Below the pieces are notes generated by a model, which worked only from the letters and a program-made list of their open reading frames with translations, was not told the origin of the DNA and did not search any database. A stretch of DNA of 10,837 bases. Source: an uncultured Anaerovibrio sp. GTDB taxonomy: Bacteria; Bacillota; Negativicutes; Selenomonadales; Selenomonadaceae. Shown piece after piece: positions 6,573 through 10,837 of this stretch. Positions within the stretch are counted from its first letter, which is position 1. Each line of letters opens with the position of its first letter. A program made the position numbers and the translations under genes. The DNA lies in assembly GCA_934196075.1 (NCBI GenBank), contig CAKPVW010000055.1:1-10837 (forward strand), given 5' to 3'.

Positions 6573-6600
6573 TTGGGTATATATTTATAGAGTATACAAT
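6573..6600 (+). promoter_or_regulatory. Candidate upstream cdaR promoter, flanked by an inverted repeat
   Basis: TTGGGT (6573-6578), 16-base spacer, TACAAT (6595-6600). The -35 region is poor. The -10 is bracketed by TGGGTAT (6574-6580) and ATACCCA (6612-6618), a 7-bp inverted repeat with centres 38 bp apart, suggestive of two operator half-sites. Confidence 0.35.
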
Positions 6601-6643
6601 GTACAGCAAAAATACCCATTGCAACCCCTGAAATAATTTACTA

Positions 6644-6652
6644 TGCTATATT
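6644..6652 (+). promoter_or_regulatory. Candidate proximal cdaR promoter (extended -10)
   Basis: TG at 6644-6645, one base, then TATATT (6647-6652). No -35 at normal spacing; TTGCAA (6619-6624) is 22 bases away. Start would be near 6659. The leader carries AAGGAGGT (6675-6682), 4 bases before ATG. Alternative to, or in addition to, the promoter at 6573-6600. Confidence 0.35.
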
Positions 6653-6686
6653 TATCGAAATATGCCGCACAAACAAGGAGGTAGCT

Positions 6687-7835
6687 ATGGAATTACAGGA
6701 ACAACAGGCCAAAGCTATTGTCCATGAAATCAATCAGGTTCTACCACAAAAAATTAATCTAATGAATCAAAAGGGGATTATTATTGCCAGTACAGATCCT
6801 GACCGTATCCACACATTTCATGGAGGCGCCGCCAAAATTATTAATCAAGGTTTGGATGAACTGCGCATATATAGCAACGATGAATATCCTGGCGCTCGCC
6901 CAGGCACCAATTTTATCCTTCAAGTTGCCGATGAACCTATTGGGGTTTTAGGCATTACCGGTCCTTACGAGGCGATCCGCCCCTTGGCTAATGTTATACG
7001 CAAAATGACAGAGCTGCTGGTTCAGGCGCAGGAAGTAGAAAGAATCCAAAGCAGCTTTAAGTATCAGCAATCCCTATTCCTCACAGAGGCTATCTCCTAT
7101 GGAGAATCCTTTCTTACTAAACAACAATTGGAACGAGGACAGTCTCTAGGCATAAATCTCCAGCTTCCTAGACGTATCCTTGTGGCAGAAATTGTTCCCA
7201 ACCAGCCAGATTACCAGCCCAACCTCCACGAACTTGCCCAAAGATTAGCAGAATGCGCTCATGGAATAGACCCCCTTTGCTGTCATACCGTTACCAATCA
7301 GTTAATGGTTTTCCTAACCTGTCTAAAAAATAATGATTCCCTTTTGCGTCTGGCTCATAAACTTAGGGAATGTGTCAAAAATCCTCATTGGGATATCTAT
7401 CTTGGCATAGATGCACCAGCTGAGGATAATACAAAATTGCGAGAAGCATTTCAACAAGCCCAAAAGGCCCTTCACTCTTGCCATCGCAAAGGAAACATTC
7501 GCATCAAAAGTTATGCTGACATTAATATGGAGCTTTTTGCAGACCTTATTCCTCTAACTGCCAAAAAAGAATATGTGCACAAAATTTTTTCTAATTATAC
7601 TAATGAAGAATTAGCAGAGGCCATGCATACTCTGGAATGCTACTTTGAACATGATGGCTCCATAGCTAATACAGCTCAATCCCTATTTATCCACAAAAAT
7701 ACCCTACAGCAACATCTAAAAAAAATAGCCCGCCGTACAGGCTATGACCCTCGATCCCTGAGATGCAGCGGAGTTTTCTATATGGTAATCTATTTTTATC
7801 AGGATATTACTTTGGAGGAACTACCTCATACTTAA
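6687..7835 (+). CDS. cdaR: CdaR-family (carbohydrate diacid) transcriptional regulator
   Basis: 382-aa activator-type regulator; E. coli CdaR is 385 aa and controls uptake and use of galactarate, glucarate and glycerate. Domains: N-terminal Diacid_rec effector domain (about 4-130) with GIIIASTDPDRIHTFHGGA (30-48), YPGARPG (67-73) and IGVLGITGP (85-93); a central GGDEF-like domain (about 150-280); C-terminal PucR-type helix-turn-helix (about 312-373) with IANTAQSLFIHKNTLQQHLK (326-345). The family usually reads H-R-NTL-x-YRL there; QQHL is a mild deviation. The adjacent GntP permease and glycerate kinase indicate it controls a glycerate-type pathway. Separated from them by a strong terminator, so its own expression can be set apart from its targets. 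Ribosome site AAGGAGGT is near perfect. Effector probably glycerate or a sugar diacid; which one cannot be read from sequence. Confidence 0.9.
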   Translation: MELQEQQAKAIVHEINQVLPQKINLMNQKGIIIASTDPDRIHTFHGGAAKIINQGLDELRIYSNDEYPGARPGTNFILQVADEPIGVLGITGPYEAIRPLANVIRKMTELLVQAQEVERIQSSFKYQQSLFLTEAISYGESFLTKQQLERGQSLGINLQLPRRILVAEIVPNQPDYQPNLHELAQRLAECAHGIDPLCCHTVTNQLMVFLTCLKNNDSLLRLAHKLRECVKNPHWDIYLGIDAPAEDNTKLREAFQQAQKALHSCHRKGNIRIKSYADINMELFADLIPLTAKKEYVHKIFSNYTNEELAEAMHTLECYFEHDGSIANTAQSLFIHKNTLQQHLKKIARRTGYDPRSLRCSGVFYMVIYFYQDITLEELPHT

Positions 7836-7863
7836 CATGGAGAGTTATGTTATCTAAAACATA

Positions 7864-7914
7864 AAAAATCCGTTAGATATGTTTTCTGTAATATATCTAA
7901 CGGATTTTTATTTT
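7864..7914 (+). terminator. Strong intrinsic terminator between cdaR and the permease gene
   Basis: A perfect 17-bp stem: AAAAATCCGTTAGATAT (7864-7880) with ATATCTAACGGATTTTT (7893-7909), 12-base loop, then TTTTTATTTT (7905-7914). It starts 28 bases after the cdaR stop. The A/T-run symmetry could also stop minus-strand transcription. The next promoter begins in its tail. Confidence 0.85.
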
Positions 7915-7922
7915 GTTATAAT
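7914..7922 (+). promoter_or_regulatory. Promoter of the permease-glycerate kinase operon (extended -10)
   Basis: TG (7914-7915), one base, then a perfect TATAAT (7917-7922). No recognisable -35: at 17-bp spacing it would fall in the right arm of the terminator stem. This is typical of an extended -10 or an activator-dependent promoter, which fits control by CdaR. Start near 7929. Leader of about 44 bases with AAAGGAGGT (7957-7965), 7 bases before the ATG. Confidence 0.6.
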
Positions 7923-7972
7923 ATACGCAGTTAATCTTATCATTTATATTAATAATAAAGGAGGTATTTAAG

Positions 7973-9358
7973 ATGACTGGTATTCCGCTTCTCATTGTTT
8001 TTTGTCTTGCTATCGCTATTATGATTATAGCTATATCCAAATTCAAAATTCATCCATTTCTTTCCCTTATGGGTACTTCTCTTTTGCTGGCAATTGTAGT
8101 TGGCCTGCCCTTAGCCAAGATTCCTGGCATTATAGGCTCTGGCTTTTCCGGTGTTTTTTCTAGCATCGGCATTGTCATTATCCTTGGCGCCTTGATTGGT
8201 CTGATTCTGGAACGTACAGGGGCAGCCATACGTCTTGCAGATGTAGTTATCCGCTGCGTAGGAGAAAAACATCCCCAGCTGGCTCTGATGCTTATGGGCT
8301 GGATCGTTTCCATTCCTGTTTTCTGTGATAGCGGCTTCGTAATTTTGAACCCTATTCGCAAAGCTCTCTGCCGGAAGCTGCAAGGGACCAGTCCTGTAGG
8401 CATGGCTGTTGCCCTATCTGGAGGTCTTTATGTAGCCCATGTATTTATTCCTCCTACCCCTGGCCCTATTGCTGCTGCCGGTTCCCTTGGTTTGGCGGAT
8501 AACCTTGCAGGTGTAATTCTCATTGGTATTCTTGCTTCTATTCCAGCCTTAATTGCAGCCTATATTGTTTCCCTCTATATTAGTAAAAAGAATATTTCAG
8601 TTCAGAACAATATGGAGGAGGAAAATGATACTGAGGCCAGTTACGAGGAACTGGTGGCTAGCTTCCATAAGCTGCCAGGAGCTGTTGCTTCCTTTGCACC
8701 TATTGTCATGCCTATTATATTAATGGCTGCCGGCTCCATTGTGGCTATGGCTGGTATGAATGGTGCTCTGGCTACAGGATTGAAATTCTTGGGTAATCCT
8801 ATTATAGCTCTTACAGTTGGACTGTTTTTTGCAATATATTTGCTAACAGCTACCAACAAAATGCCAAGCTTTGCAAGCATTACAGATGAAACGCTAAAGA
8901 CTGTAGGACCAATTCTGTTTATCACCGCCGCCGGCGGTGTTTTGGGCAAGGTTATTACTGAGGCCGGCTTTGTAGATTTTATGAAAACCAACGCTGCCTT
9001 CCTGGCTAGTGTAGGTGTTTTCTTCCCATTTATTATTTCTGCTATTCTGAAAACCGCCCAGGGCTCCTCAACTGTAGCCATTACCACTACCGCTGGTATC
9101 ATGGGCATGTACTCCGACTCTGCCTCCATGATGTCAGCCCTGGGGTTAAACAGCGAAATGGCTGCTCTCCTTACCGTTATGGCTATTGGTGCAGGTGCTA
9201 TGACCGTATCACATGCTAATGATAGTTATTTCTGGGTAGTTACTAATTTCACTGGTATGGACCCTCAGGATGGCTACCGTACACAAACCTTAATGACCTT
9301 GGTTGTAGGTATTGTCTCTATGCTAGCCATTTTCCTTGCTTCCTTAATTCTACTGTAA
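7973..9358 (+). CDS. GntP-family permease, probably for glycerate or a related sugar acid
   Basis: 461-aa inner-membrane proton symporter of the gluconate permease family; normal family length is about 440-460. Hydrophobic from the first residues, with roughly 12-14 membrane segments. Family motifs: PVFCDSGFVIL (115-125), HVFIPPTPGPIAAAG (156-170), KTAQGSSTVAITTTAG (360-375) and SHANDSYFWVV (413-423). A charged loop rich in Glu (about 205-230) separates the two halves. Known substrates in the family include gluconate, glucarate-related acids, glycerate and hydroxy acids; pairing with glycerate kinase 19 bases downstream argues for glycerate here. First gene of a two-gene operon with its own extended -10 promoter. 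Family certain, substrate inferred. Not named gntP because a gluconate role is not supported. Confidence 0.92.
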   Translation: MTGIPLLIVFCLAIAIMIIAISKFKIHPFLSLMGTSLLLAIVVGLPLAKIPGIIGSGFSGVFSSIGIVIILGALIGLILERTGAAIRLADVVIRCVGEKHPQLALMLMGWIVSIPVFCDSGFVILNPIRKALCRKLQGTSPVGMAVALSGGLYVAHVFIPPTPGPIAAAGSLGLADNLAGVILIGILASIPALIAAYIVSLYISKKNISVQNNMEEENDTEASYEELVASFHKLPGAVASFAPIVMPIILMAAGSIVAMAGMNGALATGLKFLGNPIIALTVGLFFAIYLLTATNKMPSFASITDETLKTVGPILFITAAGGVLGKVITEAGFVDFMKTNAAFLASVGVFFPFIISAILKTAQGSSTVAITTTAGIMGMYSDSASMMSALGLNSEMAALLTVMAIGAGAMTVSHANDSYFWVVTNFTGMDPQDGYRTQTLMTLVVGIVSMLAIFLASLILL

Positions 9359-9377
9359 TATGTAAGGAGAAAAATAT

Positions 9378-10517
9378 ATGAATATCGTTATCGCCATAGA
9401 TTCTTTCAAGGGCAGTATTTCCTCCATAGATGCAGGAAATACCGTCAAGGAAGCTATTTTAGCCCATTATCCTCAGGATCAAGTGCAGGTATTTCCGCTG
9501 GCAGATGGTGGTGAGGGCACAGTAGATGCCCTGACACAGGGACTAGGAGGCTCCATTGTGCCAGTTAAAGTCACAGGACCTCTGGGAGAACCTGTGGAAA
9601 GCCGTTATGGCTATATTCCTGCGCTAGAAGCCGCTGTAATCGAAATGGCTGATGCCTCTGGACTAACTTTGGTTCCTGCAGAGAAACGCAATCCCCTATA
9701 CACCACCACCTATGGTCTAGGAGAGCTTATCCTGGCGGCCATTGACAAGGGCTGTCGACACTTTATTATTGGCATTGGAGGCAGTGCCACCAATGATGCA
9801 GGGTTAGGTATGCTTACAGCTCTAGGCTATAAATTTTACCAAAAGGATGGCAGTCCCTGCGATGTATATGGACAAAATCTTCAGGATGTTGCCCGTATTG
9901 ACACCACCTCCTGCCATCCACTGCTAAAGGAATGCCAATTTGAAATCGCCTGTGATGTTACTAATCCGCTTTGCGGCCCCCAGGGCTGCTCGGCTATCTA
10001 CGGCCCTCAGAAAGGTGCTACTCCAGAAATTATCCAAAGAATGGACACGGATATTGCCGCTTTTGCTGACTTAGCCGAAAAGTCTACAGGTATAACAGGA
10101 GGCAACCTTCCCGGTGCAGGAGCTGCAGGTGGCCTTGGCTTCGCCTTTCACACCTTCCTCCAAGGTACATTGACGCCTGGCATTGAACTGGTACTAAAAT
10201 CTATCAAAATTCAACAGGCACTGGCAACCGCTGATATTTTGATTACCGGTGAAGGCCGTATGGATATGCAGACTGCTATGGGGAAGGCTCCTGTTGGCGT
10301 TGCCCAGCTGGCAAAAAAATGTCATGGCTCCTGTCTAACCCTTGGCCTATGCGGCTGTGCCACCCATGATGCGGAGGCAGTTAATAAACATGGCATTGAT
10401 GCCTATTTCCCTATTCTCCACACCCCTATGTCTGTAGAGGAAGCTATGGAAGCCCATACCACCAAGCAAAACCTCACCCGCACCATACAACAAATAATGA
10501 GATTAATACATGGCTAA
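9378..10517 (+). CDS. glxK: Glycerate kinase, GlxK/GarK type
   Basis: Phosphorylates D-glycerate with ATP, feeding lower glycolysis; enzymes of this class (GarK, GlxK) are reported to make 2-phosphoglycerate. 379 aa, usual length about 380. Motifs: DSFKGS (8-13), PLADGGEGT (40-48), GIGGSATNDAGLGML (132-146), CDVTNPLCGP (192-201), YGPQKGA (208-214), GAGAAGGLG (246-254) and TGEGRMDMQT (290-299). Unrelated to the other glycerate kinase folds (GLYK, GckA). Starts 19 bases after the permease stop with AAGGAG 8 bases before ATG, so it is co-transcribed. No tartronate semialdehyde reductase (garR/glxR) or aldolase (garL) accompanies it, suggesting that glycerate itself is imported rather than made from a diacid, unless those genes lie elsewhere. 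Confidence 0.93.
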   Translation: MNIVIAIDSFKGSISSIDAGNTVKEAILAHYPQDQVQVFPLADGGEGTVDALTQGLGGSIVPVKVTGPLGEPVESRYGYIPALEAAVIEMADASGLTLVPAEKRNPLYTTTYGLGELILAAIDKGCRHFIIGIGGSATNDAGLGMLTALGYKFYQKDGSPCDVYGQNLQDVARIDTTSCHPLLKECQFEIACDVTNPLCGPQGCSAIYGPQKGATPEIIQRMDTDIAAFADLAEKSTGITGGNLPGAGAAGGLGFAFHTFLQGTLTPGIELVLKSIKIQQALATADILITGEGRMDMQTAMGKAPVGVAQLAKKCHGSCLTLGLCGCATHDAEAVNKHGIDAYFPILHTPMSVEEAMEAHTTKQNLTRTIQQIMRLIHG

Positions 10518-10520
10518 TTT

Positions 10521-10551
10521 CTGATTTGCAGAATAATAAATCTCAGTTTTT
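10521..10551 (+). terminator. Weak possible terminator after glycerate kinase
   Basis: CTGA-TTT (10521-10527) can pair with AAA (10538-10540) and TCAG (10543-10546), with a two-base bulge, followed by TTTTT (10547-10551). The stem is short and AT-rich. A competing hairpin ATCTC/GAGAT (10540-10544 with 10553-10557) would place the T-run in its loop. Low confidence that it terminates efficiently. Confidence 0.35.
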
Positions 10552-10557
10552 CGAGAT

Positions 10558-10837
10558 ACAGCCTGCGGTCATGGCGACTTTTGCTCTGTCGGCTAAATGA
10601 CCCTGCTCGATAGTTTATCCTTACGCAGATATACCGCTTGTCGCTGGGCCAATTCACAATAGCCGGAATTATAGAGAGTGCCACCGGGCTCACTTTTGCG
10701 GCAGGAAGCCTCCTGCCGCAAAAGTGTTATGCCCCTCCGGCTGTTGCCGGATCATCGTGATTTTCCTACTCTAAATCGTCACAGCTGAGGTAGTACCCAC
10801 GAAAACCCGCTCCCGCTCCTAACTGAGCCTAGCGGAT
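10558..10837. ncRNA. Unrecognised GC-rich, hairpin-dense element (structured RNA or extragenic repeat), open at right edge
   Basis: No open reading frame of useful length on either strand: stops occur in all frames I checked. GC is about 54% by hand count (10561-10837) against 20-27% in two other spacers. Local structure: CTGC/GCAG (10563-10566 with 10625-10628) enclosing GGTCAT/ATGACC (10567-10572 with 10597-10602), which encloses CGAC/GTCG (10575-10578 with 10588-10591); a perfect 16-bp hairpin (10691-10726); TCCGGC-TGTT-GCCGGA (10736-10751); GATTT/AAATC (10759-10763 with 10773-10777). I compared it from memory with RNase P, tmRNA, SRP RNA, T-box and the common riboswitches and found no match. 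Strand unknown. It could be a structured non-coding RNA, a long untranslated region, or a repeat copied around the genome. Confidence 0.4.
10691..10726. repeat. Perfect 16-bp inverted repeat with 4-base loop
   Basis: CACTTTTGCGGCAGGA (10691-10706), AGCC loop, TCCTGCCGCAAAAGTG (10711-10726). No T-run follows on either strand, so it is not a standard intrinsic terminator. It is the strongest single hairpin in the gene-free right end. Confidence 0.8.

Noticed and set aside
8641..9129. 162-codon minus-strand frame
   Set aside because: Antisense shadow of the GntP-family gene, whose motifs are clear on the other strand.
10631..10776. Plus-strand frame reading through the GC-rich element (Pro/Cys/Arg-rich)
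   Set aside because: No start codon with a ribosome site; composition follows the hairpins rather than a protein; other frames are broken by stops.
10558..10837. Known structured RNA (RNase P, tmRNA, SRP RNA, T-box, cobalamin riboswitch)
   Set aside because: None of their core signatures could be found on either strand. A GGTGGCAC string on the minus strand recalls the T-box but lacks the rest of that motif.

Overview
The window looks like chromosomal DNA of an anaerobic Firmicutes-type bacterium of moderate to low GC. Genes start with strong Shine-Dalgarno sequences (AAGGAG, AAGGAGGT), spacers are AT-rich (20-27% GC in two 60-base stretches counted by hand), and intrinsic hairpin terminators are frequent. 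The protein set (a Bacillus-type SorC-family DeoR, YitT, DAP dehydrogenase, CdaR/GntP/glycerate kinase, a two-RCK TrkA with TrkH) would fit the Negativicutes (Selenomonadales) or a clostridial relative. That placement is inference; there is no rRNA or other marker here. I see no tRNA, rRNA, CRISPR array, transposase or prophage gene.

Layout, left to right. (1) 1-2806, minus strand: a trkA-trkH potassium-uptake operon. TrkH runs to the left edge and is complete or almost so. (2) 3010-3894, plus: a YitT-family membrane protein with its own sigma-A-type promoter, divergent from trkA, followed by two intrinsic terminators in tandem. (3) 4172-5110, plus: a DeoR-like SorC-family regulator behind two candidate promoters; a 7+7 bp inverted repeat with an extra half-site overlaps the second -10. 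(4) 5111-5474: no gene, but two long hairpin terminators, one for each converging gene. (5) 5475-6455, minus: meso-diaminopimelate dehydrogenase. (6) 6687-10517, plus: a glycerate-use module of CdaR-type regulator, GntP-family permease and glycerate kinase. A strong terminator lies after the regulator and a promoter for the transport/kinase pair sits in its tail. (7) 10518-10837: no gene, but an unusually GC-rich (about 54%), hairpin-dense stretch that runs off the right edge and that I do not recognise.

How they work together: TrkA gates TrkH for K+ import. The module on the right probably senses a hydroxy acid (CdaR), imports glycerate or a related acid (GntP) and phosphorylates it into lower glycolysis (GlxK). 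DAP dehydrogenase makes meso-DAP for peptidoglycan and lysine in one step. The DeoR-like regulator has no deoxynucleoside genes beside it and carries Glu at the position where, as I recall, B. subtilis DeoR has its effector-binding Lys141. The best candidates for something undescribed are the GC-rich structured element at the right end and this regulator with an altered effector site.
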